Notes under the pieces: model-generated
Seen by the model: the letters and a program-made list of their open reading frames with translations, nothing else
The model's database searches: none
What the model was told of the DNA's origin: nothing
Assembly (NCBI GenBank): GCA_037576195.1
Contig: CM075102.1
Coordinates: 13,016,745 to 13,080,744, forward strand
Direction: 5' to 3'
Length of the DNA stretch: 64,000 nt
Origin: Phytoseiulus persimilis
Lineage: Eukaryota > Arthropoda > Arachnida > Mesostigmata > Phytoseiidae
Shown: piece after piece, positions 25,001-36,835 of the stretch
How positions within the stretch are numbered: position 1 is the first letter of the stretch
Layout of the letters: every line of letters begins with the position of its first letter
Made by a program: the position numbers and the translations under genes

Positions 25001-28000
25001 GGCTGTCCGGGGAAGCCCGAACAACGCTGTCCTTGCCGACGGAATGCGCAGCGTCCGCAAAACGATGAGTCCGCGTCGTCCGAAACTTCTGCGGGAGGGA
25101 AACGAAAGTCGATAGTGGTTGCTGCCCCCTAACTGTCTGGCTTGCGTTCAAGATCACTTCTTGGCGTCGGGAATATTTACAGGCGGATGCAGCAGCAACT
25201 ACAGCGAAATTTCCATTGCAGCCGACTGCTAGCCCCGAGTCAGTAGGTGTTTCTATTAATAATATAGAGCCCGAGCCCGGAGCACAGACCGACACCGTAG
25301 AAGCGCCCGCAGCGGGCACCGTGTCGCCGGCGGTAAACCGGCCGGCCCATTAACGTTAGCTGATGCCTGTGCGTAATTCATGAAGTCTTAGGGCGGTTTC
25401 TCCGCTCCAGCGAGCGTTCGTAATTCTTTCACAAACTGCCGCAATTCCTGATGGATGACGGACGGAGCAACTGGAATCGTGAAAACCCCGGAAGCGCCTC
25501 CGAGCCCACAGAGCGCTCGCCGCCGATCCTCGGCCTCGAGAAGAGGGAAAATATGAACAAGACTAAGACGTCGTCGGCGAGCAGTGGAAACAAGTCAAGC
25601 CTTCCGAGGCCGAGCCATTAGGTCGACGGGCGGAATGAATTATGAATTTCATCTCGTCTCGTCTATTCCCCTCCGGTACGATGCTTGTTCTGTGCGAATG
25701 TTTTTCGCTGCAGTCGGATAGCTCCGGAGCCAGCTATCACGGCCTTCAATTAGTCCTCGCTAAGAACCGTAGCGAAGAGATGGAGCGGCCAGGGCTCACG
25801 GGAGTTGTAAAGAGGGAGTCTCGATGAGATCAACGGAAAACCCAGCGGACGCGTTCTCGCCACGTTATTTCTGCGACTGATCGACGATGTTGTCGCCGCT
25901 CCCGCCGCTCCAGCGCCTCGTCGCGTTCTGTACTCTCAGATCAATCCGTGCCGGAGAAGAGTGCCCGTTCGAACCTGATGGCGACCACCGACCTGTAGAG
26001 CCAAATTTCCATCTTGACGGAACCGAGGATGGAAAACACGCCGAGATTCGAAGGGCGGGAATGTTTCGAAGGAACATACAGATCTCTTGGCCGGAGTTTA
26101 CAGAGTTGGTAGCGGGTTGGTAGTCTTGCGCGGGTGTATACAATTTGCACGAGCGAGTCTCTGGTTTTTGACCTCAGAAACGACTGAAATATGAAGCCGA
26201 ACTCTTGGACCGACATCATCGAGCCGACCGACCGACCAAGCCAATGAATGAAGCTTCAGACTAACACAATTACGAACGAGTATATCTCTCGAGGGTCGAG
26301 AGATCGACGACAGATCGTTGCAAGTAAATGTAATAAACATGGCTACGAAAAGTAGAAAACGACCACACGACCATCTTTCAGCAACGAAATATTCTCGTCT
26401 CGAGGAGGAGGGCGAGCCCGGACCGACCACTCGGTTATCCGCCAATCGAGTGCGTAATTTTTCGCATCATCGAACAATGACTTTCGAATAGTGCGGACAA
26501 TCGGCGACCACTCTCGTAAGAACATATTCTCCCGAGACCTTGCATTCCGGCAGACCGCTCAGTCAGTGGCCCCGGCCGAACGTTTGGTCAGGTCGGGACC
26601 TCGATTCATTCAGGCCTGGATCAGATGCAAGTTCTCTTGTGCCTCGCACGGCGCATGTCGATGCTTTCAATCTTGCGGCAATGCGGTTTCAATTGATAGG
26701 TCGTGTGCCTGTAATGAGCAAGTGCTCACTCAGCAGGATGCCACCCAGAGGAGGGTAAGACGGCGCGAAATCACAAACGAAGTTTTTGACATTGAACTTC
26801 GAGGAAAATAGACTCGAAACTATGTGCTTCGCGGACTTGACTCGGGATTGGATCGGGATCGTGGAAGACCGAGGCAGACTCCGAGCTACATCGACATGTT
26901 AAAGGTTCACTGATGTTTGGTGGTTTCTGCACTTTTTTCGACCCACAAGTGCTCCATCCGGTCTCGTTCCAGCGCCTCCTCAGTCCGCCTTTAAGCCTCT
27001 CAAATCAGAGAGGTCAGCGAGCCTTCGGTTGTGCCATAAGTCGGAGACGGACAAGTGGACCCGGCTCTCAGGCTACGCGTACGCTCGGATTGGTGCTCGG
27101 TGGTCAATGAAGGATTCACTCGGGAATGCATGTTATCGATTTTCGTCGGTCGAGCCCGAACCTGTAACATTTACTCTGAATCCAAACTCGCACCCAGGTC
27201 TCGAATGACTGCCTGACGCAGGCCATAGATTGAGTTGTGGACAGATGAAAAACTTCACAGTTACGGAAGCGTTCAACAACGGTGACATAGAAGGTGTCAC
27301 GGTGTACGAATCCCATGACTCGTTGACTGGCCGAGGTAGTGGAGACGACAACAACGAACAAACCATTCGTTTGATCTCGATTGAACTCCGCTGGGATTTC
27401 CGCTTCTTTTTCTCCATTTTTTTCCTCGGGAGACGAAGTTTGCTTTCGGCTCCTACGTGTGTCGGCTTCTTTTCTATTCGAGCGTCGAGCGCAAAAAGTG
27501 AGGGAAGCAAGTGAACGAGCAAGGCAGCGCCGAGGCGGGGAAGGTGCTCGGTTGGGGCAGTAGACGGACGGAAGGAGAATTAAATGATCCGAATCGATGA
27601 CGACTTTTCCGTCGAAAGCTGATCGCGCACCACACACGCTCAATCTCAACAAGGAAGCCTAAAAAGGATCGTGAGGTCTAACGAATGTGCGACGGCAACG
27701 GAAGGGTGGGAAACGGAAGGAAACCACGCTTCAATAATAATTTCTCAGCTATCTGGACGTGTTCCCGCTCGCTACTCGACAAAGGATGCTTGCAGTTTCG
27801 CAGCGATCCTGGACTCAGAAGGAATCGAGCCGAGCCCGAGCAGCAGGCATGGAAGAACCGTTCAGTTAACACGCAGCGAAGGTCAAACACCTGAGATGGC
27901 TCGCTCCAGAGCTGCGCGCAAACTATTCACTCCTTCCCCGCTCGAGCACGGACCGGGCGGCGGGGAACGAGCAGAAAGACATGGATAGGAAAGAAATGGA

Positions 28001-31000
28001 AGACGACGAAATCTCGTTTGCATATTAGCCCTCAGCTCAAATAGGAGCAAATCGCTCACCGGAGTTCGAGCAGGGGGGGGGGGGGGGAATCGAAGAAAAA
28101 TGCCTCAACCGAATTTGCTTAGCACGAATTCGAACCTTTCGGAACGTTCGTTCCGCTGCCTCGTGTTCTGTTGTACCGCACTCATCAATGGTCCATGTTT
28201 GGAGTTTTCTTGTGGCGACGGAGACAGCTCCGAGCGACCGATCAGCAATTCAAACTTGCAGTCGAATTTTAATCCTTTTCCTCGGGGGAAGTTTACTTTG
28301 ACAGTCTTTGTATCGGGAGAATTCCGGCAACAGATCTCAATTTTCCCACGGACCCTGCATCCGTCTCTTCTTGCCTTGAGAGGGGATGGGGGCAGCCAGG
28401 TGCTCCAGCTGCGAAAAAATCTTTCGGGGATGCTCAGCGAACTCGTGTGTCTCGTCTCGATATGAAATCATGGTTCAGCGAGGAACTCTCATACACCACT
28501 GCTCCTCTCCTGACTTTTACGATACGGAGAGTTACGCGTCCACGTCTTTGGCTCTTTCGGCCTTCAGGGAAAGAAAAACAGGGAAAGAGCACCCCTGAAC
28601 CCGAGCACTAGACTGTTGAGCCTTCATTCTATGTCGATGGGGCAACACACCTTTCGCCACCAAACCAAGAGCATCGCCACCAAACCAAGAGAATCGACAC
28701 CCTAAGACGCGTAACAAGCAATGAGGTGCGTCGTACGCGCGAGATGGAGCCGTATATCCCAGTGTGAATGTGGTATACACCCCTGCGCTGCGGTCGTTCG
28801 GTCTTCATTTTCCGTTTAGCGGATAACGGAAATTATTTAAGTTCTAGCCCCCAGTTCAAATATTCTCTAGGAGAATCTTCCGCGGGGGAAATTTCCGTTA
28901 TTCTTCAACGGAAAATGAGCTCTGTTCAGTACCCATGGCAGTGCCCTGAATTCGCCCAGTTTGTTGCACACGAAATCTGAGATTGATCGCGAGGACGTCT
29001 CGACAGAGTTTTAGGATCCTACTTTTCCGGAGCATTGAAGGCGCTCATGACCCACAGCGGACCGTATCTAAAAGCGAGCCATGGTAGACCAGCGTGGCTC
29101 TTATCAAACTTATCGCGTCACCCTTCACAAACCACTGTTCTGGAATTCTTCGCTGGTCTCGGACGTCAGTTCTCCTTTGTATCTCACCGATTCCTCCCTC
29201 CGCAACCGAGCCGACTATCTCAGTCGTCATCTACCACAAGAATCACTGACGGTAGTTCGAGTCGCATAACTTCCACGATTGCCCCAAGGAGCCTCGGCGA
29301 CCGGCGAATCTCAAGTTTTCAGCGGCACGGCTGCTCCGTGAGAAGTCCACCAAGGAGTGCCAGAATCCTCTCAGGCGAACGACAGTGAATCTGAGAATCC
29401 ATAAGGACTGGAGACTCCATCTCTTCTATGAGACAACGAGTTAGCTGAAGATTGGGGCGAGCCGAGAGGAGATCACTCGTGTCAGTCCGACATCTCGGTG
29501 CATCGGTGGCTCTCGGCATTCCCGCCCCTTTTCGCGGAACGAAGCGTAAATGCCGCCGCTTCACAAACGAATCTGCGGGCACATTGGAGCAGGGGTCCAT
29601 AACGCAGCCCCGGGAGATAGGGAGGGCGAGCGAGCTGGCGAAAATAGGAGCGAGGAACAGCGATAGAAAGGGAGTATATGAGAAAGAGTGCGCAGGGACA
29701 GAGACTCAAACAGAGTGACCCGTGAAAGAAAGTGAACCATGAATGTCAAGCGGAAAGACAATGGAATTCCTCTCTTGCGGTTCGGCAGCGAATTTTAAAT
29801 GACCTCCAACCGCAGTCTCCGTCTCGCCTTTGACGAAGTCGAGTTTTTTTTCCGTTCCTCTCTTTACGAGCTTCCTAAATCGTTCACGCATGCACATATG
29901 CAGACATGCACGAACAACGTTCGTACGGCGCACATTCACTCCTTTGAGGACGAGTTGGATTCCAGTCGGGATTTAATTGCAATCCCCGACCGCGTCGATG
30001 CTGAGAGGATTCCAGTATCGACAAATACCGCCGAGATCCTCGCAGTGGGATTCTCACGACGCTTCCAAGACTTTTGTCCTGAAACCTCCAAAAACAGTGA
30101 GATACAGAGTGAGGGCACATGGCGTCGTTGGCTGCGGTTGGCATTTTTATGCGGTTCGCATGATAGGGAGCGAACTATCACACCATCAAGCCAGCCGACG
30201 ACAACAACAGTCGAGACAAGGGGAGGTTACAGCAGATTATCGGAAGCACCCTAACACCTGCCGCCGGGCTGCCAGGTACGACAAAGCTAGATAGTTGATA
30301 GCGAAGGTAGCCCAGCGTGATTTCAGCAAACAGTCAGCAAGCCAGCCACGAAATTAAATAACTCGATTGGGAAACGAACCACTAAAGCGACTCGACTGCG
30401 CGCCCGCTCTGTGAGCACAAAGAGGGAGCGACGGGGCGGGGCGAGCGGAGCGCTCCCAGTTCGTGGAGCTAGAACAGAGAAGGTTAGGCCGGAGCAGGCT
30501 GGTGCCGGCCGGCTAGGCCACCAAATCTCGTTACAACTCGGCTTGATTTGCAAATTGCACCATGACTCCCATCAGCAGCAGCGGCGGCGGCCGCCTTGGA
30601 ACAAATATGTATTGGGGACTTGGTTCTAATTTGATCTCTGCTGTCACTTGCGAGACATCAAAGGTGAATGTGACCGGGGTCTTGACAGCTCGCTCGACAG
30701 CAGAACGAGCGCAGCGACGATGAGGCACGGCTTCGAGAAAGACGAAAACGAGGAAGAAACTGAATCAGCGCTGCGGAAACCGAGTACATATCATGACGGA
30801 GTGGCGGAAACCCGCTTCTTGATGAGCAGAAATCGCAGAAACGCGAAACACCACGGCGATCGGAGTTGTTTTCAACGTTCTCAGACGCCTGGAATCAACA
30901 GCCCGAGGCGGATGATTCATGGTCTCTCGATTCGAAACAGAAGGGGAGAGGACCGATTCTTATCTATCCTATTCGGAGAACGATGGAGAACAGATCCAAT

Positions 31001-34000
31001 ACTGCACTCGGTTGTCGGGAGATAAGGATGCGATTCGACACCGATGCGCGCGGATAACGAACATGACAACGGATCACACTTCATTTCACGCTCCATGATC
31101 GTGAGTCGATCTGGCGCAGCACGAAGAATTGCGCTCGAGCAGGGTTAGGGATAGAAATTCGAAGACGTGATGAAACGGTCGCGATACTCTTCCTCATTCG
31201 CGAGTCAGTGGTTTTAGTTCGATAGTTTTGATTCTAAAAAGTTAGAGTAGGGGGCAGTCACATAGCAGAGATGAGTCCGAGCCTACTTTTCGAAAGGCTT
31301 GGCATTCACTGGAATTCAATCCTTTGCACCAAGGACATGAGCGACGCCATTGAATTCACTCGTGCGATGGGGAACAGATATGAAAGTAACTCGCGTAACT
31401 CCACGCTGCTTCTCGCGATATGCATCCTCCCCAGTGCGGAGACCGCGCCCTGACAAAACCGAACTTGTTCTCTGACCTCCAGCCACTAGGAAACGCGTTA
31501 CGCACTTTCTCATGAAAGCTCCCGCCATTAAATTCTTCCGTACTTTGTGCCATCGTGAGTCGAGGAGCTCATCACCTGGAAGCGCATGGCAGCCAAGATG
31601 TTCCAATTTCTCCGAGTCGCTGATTTGTTTTGACCGGAAAATAAGCAACTCCTAACGCGTCGTTGGAGATCTTGAAGAGAGGGATTCTACTGCGTTCAAT
31701 AGCGGGACCCACACGAATGGCAACGAAGTCCTAGACAGAAAGTGATAGCCTTTGCATTGTTGTGAACAATCCGCCCGCCGCCCCAGACGCACAGAATACA
31801 ATAACGGAGCAACTGACCTCTAAGAGCGCGACAAAAATGCACGAATGGCTCGAAGCCGCGATTCAAAGCTGAGAATGAAGCGGACAGGGAAGCTCCTCGG
31901 ATGCAAAGAAAGAAAGAATGACCGACCGATGGATAGAGCGATGAATGGACTCGCGACGGATAACAGAAGGAATAAAAGGGCCTTGCGCATCAGCGAAGCA
32001 AATAGTGCATGGTATTCGGAACTCCTCCAGCGCTTTCCATCTGGTCTTCGAGAGGCAAGGATTTCAAACGAGGTTTCCTCATGCTTTCCGTCTCGTAAAT
32101 ACTCCGGAATCGGAATTTCCTTGATTTCGTCAATCCGTAACTTGGAGAATCGGAAGGAAACCCAGCGCCGAGGTTCCGTCTGCAAGCATGCGAGAAGGGT
32201 TCAGAATCCAGCAGGCTCCGAAAAGGCGACTGATTCTTTCAGAGCTACGGTAAAGTCCTTCCACTGTATACGGAACGGACCCCGTCGTGAGTTGTTCAAT
32301 ATTTGAATTCGTACTCATCGAGGAAAGTTGAATAACGACGAAAGGAAGCACACGACCGAATCAAGAAAGAATTGCGGCTCCGTGCAGTAGAGGGAAAATA
32401 TGAGGAAGAAAAACTGAAACAAGGTTGAAGGGCAACTATTCTCAAGGGCATCGTCATCTCGATGGCTCTGAGTAATGGAAGCGATGGGGAGGAAGCATTT
32501 TTGTCTTCTCCCGCTCCCGGCGACTATGAACAGATATGTATCCGACGAGCTCCGCGCCGGGTCGGCCCAGGATGAAAAGATCCCGTCGCTTCTTTGACGA
32601 GATTACTCTAGCATCGAATGGCGCATCATCACCTGGTTTATGTATGAATACTTGTGAGTGTCGATCTAGAGCAAGCTCTCGAATCCCCCCGTGTCAGAAA
32701 CGACAGGACGGTAAAAACTCAGCGAAATCTATTTACTACGTTTCTGTAGTATGATCCGCAGAAGAAGCCACGGTCATTCCAGTGTTTTTTCGACAATATT
32801 CATGGATGGACGCTCGCTCCACTCTCGTTCCAGACAATGAAAACACGTACCCGAACACCTCGGAGTCACTCTGTCGCGAAACGAGAGGATTCGTTAACAT
32901 GCATTGGAATGTTAATTTGTACGGGAGGGTATGGATTAAAAATTCGAGAGGATCAGACATTTTCCTCTTATGATCTGAAACCGAGCAAAAGTAGCGCCGA
33001 TGGATGTGTCCCAGTAGATGGAAGCTCTGGCCAGGTTGTTAGTACGCGTTTATACCAGAACCCAAAGACGTGAGCCCACCTTCCGATGAAGATGACCCGC
33101 GATCCATAGCCCAAGATCATGTTCGACCAAGAAAACGCTTCAAAGTGTCGTTTCCAATGTCGTGTTGCTCTCGTCGGAGCTAGGACCGGAGAGAAAAGCC
33201 GGAGGAACAAGTTGACGATTTGAGGAGTTTCCGAGAGCGACCGACAGATATTTTTGAGCTTGTATTCGTTCTCGCCGTTCCGATCAATTGTCGCCCCGGG
33301 ACACAACCGCAGGGGAAAAGTGAACCGAGAAAGAGAGCGGAAAACGAGATGCGAATGAATAATGGATGACGCGTGTGCACGGAGCCGATATTCGATTTGT
33401 TATTTTTGCGGTCGCGATTTCAAGTTCAAGTCTTGCGCGGGCTCCCATTGTGTGGTCATTGTTGGCGGTGGGCTTCTCGACTGACTTGTGGGTGGATGAA
33501 GCAACGGAAGGATCGACGGGCGGACGTGTGTTCGATGGCTAATGAAAAAGACGATACAGCTGAACAAGTGTATCGATAGACTACGATACCACAACGGCTA
33601 CTTGTTCTTCGTTCCCCTTCTCATGGCTAGCTGACTGTTCAGTGAAAGACATAGTGGGAGAGCGAGGGAGAGTGGACGATATTGATAAGCGAATCCAACC
33701 ATACAGTCAGTTCATGAGCCAGCCAGTCAGTCGGCCAGACTCCAGCGGATAGTCAATGGTTGCTGATCGAGTTAGGCTCGTTAGAAGAAACTTCTCCCTC
33801 CGCCGACCCTCCCGCGTTACCGTCCATCCGTTCGATCCTCGCGCTCTCGAAAGACAACCCATCGAGGGCGAGGAGTCCACGATGTGAAAAAAAAACCAGA
33901 CGGTATCTTTTGTTTCCTCTACTCTCAAAACCACGAGGCTGCTTCAGAGCGATGTGACTTGACGTTCGGGCACGCTCGGAACCCGCAGTCATAATGGGAA

Positions 34001-36469
34001 AGAGTTCCTCAGGAGCTTCCCGATTCTCACACCAAGTCAGAGATGCCGAGCGGGACATGTTTTAGATCATATCTTCTGCAGTCTCCAACTTTGATCTCTC
34101 TCAGGGTGGCTATTCGAAGGATGCCAAAAGTGTACAAGTTCCCAACCCCGTCTCCCTCCCGCTGGCGGCCACCGAGATTGGTCAATAGTGGTAGGGTGGC
34201 TCAGAACGAGCCGTTCCTGGGACCTTGGCACTATCGATTTCAGTTCGCCGCAGGTGTCCGAGGGCTTCATCGCTAAAGATGCGATCAAACGCGCTTTCAT
34301 CGAAAGGACGTCGGCCTGGGCAGATCACCAGTGTTTCGCATCCTCTAATAGGCGTCAAAGAAGTCAGGACTGCCAGCTGAGAGCGAGTTCGGGTGGTACG
34401 TGAGGAAGAAAGAGTGAATTGCATTAATATCACAAAGTGATGTTGCGGCGCCATCGGCGCCATGGGCGGTCAAGTTTAGTTACTTTTGCGAGTCGCTTCT
34501 TTGCCGTCTGCAGCAGCAAATGCGGTCCTGGATGTACACTGAGTAGTGTTCTTATAAAAAGCGATGAACACTTGATTAAGCCAGTCGATCAAAGGGACGG
34601 TTGGCTCATTCAATGGGAGCATCTCTGGCTGCTTCTTACTTGCTAGACCCGTTCACTCTCTTTTGATGGGAGGAACGATGGTGGGACCAAAATCAAACGA
34701 GTCATCGGGCAGGAGAATAATCCCACTGCTCTTTAAGCCCCGTCAATTCTTAGTCGAAAGCTGTTTAGCTAACTCCCTCTTTCTCTGGCGAACAATAACG
34801 GTGACCTTCCCCCGTGCGTCCAAAATCAACCCTTCATCGAGATATGTCCGTCGCTCAATTCTCGATTTTGACGATGCACTCGAGGAATTGAGTATGAATG
34901 TGCCGCCGATATCATCAACAGTGACTCAGGAAGGAACAGATCCAGTGATTTGAAGAATAGATCTTGCTGAGCATCACGCAGGAAGTCCCCATCGGAATCT
35001 CGTCCTTGTTGTTTGATGGGTGATCGTACTGCAGGGCAGATCGACGTCTGATGACTTCCCCACCGAAACGCTCGGAACTCGTTGCGGTTAGACGTCTCAT
35101 CTAAACCAGGGCGAAATTCCGCAGGTTGCTCGGCCGGCTCCCAGTGAGCCATAAATCACAACTTTTACGGTTCGAGCGTTCGAAGTGTCTTTAAAACAGC
35201 CGAGAACAGTGCAGGTATCGAGAGCGATGGCAGAAACTCGCCGAGATCCGTGAGACTCTCGAAACCAAACAAGCATTAGAAAAGAAGCCCGAGAAAGGAG
35301 TCAAATGCCGCATTCAATGAACAGGACGGACGTAATTCATGACGATTATCGTCATGGAAGTCAACTTGGATGGGAGCAATTTTTTTGTCATGATCCCTGT
35401 TGCGCCATCGTTCCACGAGAATTCCGGAGAGCGGAAGGCTTCCGTGGGCATTCGTAAGCTTGCGCAGACGTGGCCATTTCGAGCCCTCTTCTTTCCCGTG
35501 CGCTTCAAGCCACGCCCGGCGAGCGAGCGAGCCCGCGATGGGTGAAGACGAGGCAGATCTTGCAAGAGTTTGACGAAGAGACGTTCGTCTTTTACAAGAC
35601 GCTGCTGCTGACAAAAGGAAGGGAGAACGCGGTCACGTCCCGAAGCGTGCCAGGCATAAAGTACGCGAGATGACACCTGCTTCACACATGGGCACCGGAC
35701 TCTGACGGATTCAATTGCCCTGTCTACTCGGCCACTGTGCCCGCTCCTTCTGCGACAGCCTGCGACCGCCGCGGCAATTGACGGTCTATTGTTGTTGCTG
35801 CTTCTGTCACTACTATGGCTGGCATAACCGATTTCGGTTGTTGTTATTTGTCGCAACAAACGAATCCGCGAAACAAAAGGCTGCTAGTGTCCGGCCGTTG
35901 CTGTTACTCTCGTCATCGCTATGCAGTGAAGCCCTGATTATTCTAACCCCGATCAATTCCAGCGCTCGGACTTCAAGATCATTCCAATTTTGATCGCAGT
36001 CCAGCCGCGATTATTTTGACCTCGATCTCTTCACTTTTCCGATTGTTGAAACGTTTTTCAGCAGCGGTCAGTCAGAAAAGTGGGTTGGACCCCGAAACGG
36101 CGTAAGAAGCACCCTATGGTTTATTTCCGACGCTCCCAAAACGGCTTTCGGCTACGAGAGAGATCTGTCAGCGAGCCCATAAGTTAGTGGCAATGTGATA
36201 CGGCTGCTCAATCAACACTAACCTGCCAGCTTTGGTGACAATCATCTCGGTTCCTAGTCTGTGGAATTCATCCCAGAGCTGCTTCTGCTCCAGGGCACAT
36301 TGCACAGAACTGAGTCTTGGGTGCAGGGGTTTGTCACTGTCTGAGAAAGGCTCCTCGCAATGAACATATTCGGCTGAAGCTAGAAGCCTCTCGTGCAGCG
36401 GAGTCAAGTTCGTTGGAGGTTCCAAAATTTGCGGCAACCGAAGCTCCTTGTGAACGTCTACATGGCCGT
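9969..36469 (-). CDS. org-1: T-box transcription factor, Tbx1/org-1 type (5' end not found)
   Basis: Nuclear sequence-specific transcription factor. Five minus-strand exons (36223-36469, 21063-21179, 20195-20351, 13848-14000, 9969-10082) join in frame across introns of 15043, 711, 6194 and 3765 bp, all GT-AG. They give one uninterrupted T-box of about 180 residues. Subfamily signatures in order are [88 protein letters not shown] and [25 protein letters not shown] and RFHVVYV fit Tbx1/Tbx10/org-1 rather than Tbx2 or Tbx20. In flies org-1 helps specify muscle and visceral mesoderm founders; vertebrate TBX1 acts in pharyngeal development. About 45-50 non-T-box residues precede the domain in the first exon found. 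The initiator Met must lie in an upstream exon that I could not identify. The C-terminus stops 20 residues after the T-box. Confidence 0.93.
10083..13847 (-). other. T-box intron of 3.8 kb
   Basis: A phase-0 intron between TAYQNHR and ITQLKIA. I see no exon in it. It contains a tRNA-like segment at 10666-10737 and otherwise only overlapping domain-free open frames. Confidence 0.75.
10666..10737 (+). other. Degenerate tRNA-like segment
   Basis: The stretch has a D-arm-like part in which CAGTTGGTAGAGC matches the common tRNA A-box wording and can pair GCTC with GAGC. A possible CAGG/CCTG anticodon stem follows, then gaggttcaatatcc, which resembles a B box with an insertion. The acceptor stem does not pair convincingly. 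It could be a decayed tRNA gene or the head of a tRNA-derived SINE, or chance. It sits antisense inside a T-box intron. Confidence 0.2.
13848..14000 (-). CDS. org-1: T-box gene, exon [10 protein letters not shown] to TAYQNHR
   Basis: The acceptor is ccgttccag|ATC and the donor CGG|GTGAGA. The exon is exactly 51 codons, phase 0 at both ends. It encodes [15 protein letters not shown], a variable loop (about [11 protein letters not shown]) and [16 protein letters not shown]. The variable loop is shorter than in vertebrate TBX1, which carries a longer acidic insert at this point. Confidence 0.96.
14001..20194 (-). other. T-box intron of 6.2 kb
   Basis: A phase-0 intron between DNGH and [10 protein letters not shown]. 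Long open frames inside it, such as 14559-15314 on the minus strand, lack domains and lie between two clean T-box exons, so I treat them as chance. It contains a perfect GC hairpin followed by a T-run at 16696-16731. Confidence 0.75.
16696..16718. repeat. Perfect GC hairpin with T-run
   Basis: GCGCGAGCG (16696-16704) and CGCTCGCGC (16710-16718) are perfectly complementary around a 5-nt loop, tcgct. The sequence tttttt follows about 11 nt later on the plus strand. The arrangement resembles a stem-loop terminator or a short structured RNA, but no transcript unit is visible around it. Confidence 0.6.
20195..20351 (-). CDS. org-1: T-box gene, exon NSSWVVAG to LDDNGH
   Basis: The acceptor is caacggcag|T and the donor CAT|GTGAGTA, leaving in phase 0. 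It encodes [48 protein letters not shown]. The HPDSPAKG...W...VSF..LKLTNN block is the T-box dimer-interface and DNA-recognition segment, and its wording points to the Tbx1 subfamily. Confidence 0.95.
20352..21062 (-). other. T-box intron of 711 bp
   Basis: A GT-AG intron in phase 2, splitting the asparagine codon of FHNSSW. I see nothing else in it: open frames on both strands (for example 20433-20741 minus) have no domain and conflict with the clean flanking splice sites. Confidence 0.8.
21063..21179 (-). CDS. org-1: T-box gene, exon RRMFPTFQV to RYRYAFH
   Basis: The acceptor is ttttcgcag|G and the donor CACAA|GTGAGT. The 117-nt exon encodes the second arginine of the RRMFP motif, PTFQVRMFG, then a segment equivalent to [22 protein letters not shown]. 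This is the part of the T-box with the first DNA-facing arginine and the core beta-strands. It is very close to TBX1 throughout. Confidence 0.95.
23420..23498 (+). repeat. CT-rich microsatellite
   Basis: An almost pure pyrimidine tract of ctctccct-type units with an internal (CT)n run. It lies inside the 15-kb T-box intron, where on the gene's own strand it is a polypurine (GA) tract. Confidence 0.85.
28073..28087 (+). repeat. G15 homopolymer
   Basis: Fifteen consecutive G. In assembled sequence the exact length of such a run is often unreliable. Confidence 0.9.
28651..28690 (+). repeat. Tandem repeat, 20-bp unit, two copies
   Basis: Two adjacent 20-bp copies, the second being gcatcgccaccaaaccaaga, differ only in their first three bases. 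The duplication is recent by appearance and lies about 115 bp before a large foldback in the same intron. Confidence 0.9.
28807..28916. repeat. Nested foldback (MITE-like or hairpin RNA)
   Basis: The arms at 28807-28833 and 28891-28916 pair as attttccgtt with aacggaaaat and ataacggaaat with atttccgttat, separated by a 5-7 nt mismatch. Inside lie a CCCCC/GGGGG pair and a central palindrome, attctc-tag-gagaat. The whole 110-bp stretch can fold into one interrupted hairpin. It may be a very small foldback transposon, a structured RNA or an enhancer palindrome. I see no coding potential. Confidence 0.7.
35930..36060. repeat. Degenerate repeat patch like the pogo-like MITE
   Basis: Phrases such as gattattctaaccccgatc and gattattttgacctcgatc recur at irregular spacing. 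They resemble the repeated unit near the left end of the element at 3931-4506. It lies just inside the 15-kb intron, about 160 bp from a T-box donor site. No clear termini are visible, so it is at most a fragment of a related element. Confidence 0.35.
36223..36469 (-). CDS. org-1: T-box gene, exon with N-terminal flank and start of T-box
   Basis: A strong acceptor (ttttcttatttgcag) precedes the exon, and the donor is AG|GTTAGTG. It enters in phase 1 and leaves in phase 2, splitting the arginine of the conserved KAG-RRMFP junction. It encodes about 82 residues. The first part ([20 protein letters not shown]) has no recognised domain; the end is the T-box start, [18 protein letters not shown]. 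The usual 'LEMKALWDEF' reads [10 protein letters not shown] here. Confidence 0.92.
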
Positions 36470-36835
36470 CTGCAAATAAGAAAACCTCCAAGTCACTCAG
36501 TCTCCCTTACCAGCGGAACAGAACTCCCGAATTCAAAGGAAATCGATTCAAAGTCGTTTCTGTCGGAAAATTCTCACGACCGCAACCACAGCACGCATAT
36601 CGCAAGCACCCATCTGGACGTTTGGGAAATCGTGTGCGGAATTGATTTGAACGAAATCCCTTCGTCACCGCTTGTCTCTCTGAGGCCAAGTTGATTTACT
36701 CCCGCACTTGTTCTTCCCGCGCTGGCGGGCACCGCGCAACAGAGAGATCTCCCGAGCTTCCCGCAGCGATGTCGGCCAGGTAAAGTGGGTTTCGATAGCC
36801 CACAGGCCTAAGCGGATTACTGGAAGAGCTACCTC

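Larger units (their letters stand above)
21180..36222 (-). other. T-box intron of 15.0 kb
   Basis: This intron separates KAG from RRMFP of the T-box. It contains no exon I can support, although several long open frames cross it, for example 23554-24447 on the plus strand. It holds a pyrimidine-rich microsatellite, a G15 run, a 20-bp tandem repeat, a nested foldback and a repeat-like patch near its 5' end. Long introns in developmental regulators commonly carry enhancers; none can be pointed to here without comparative data. Confidence 0.7.
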
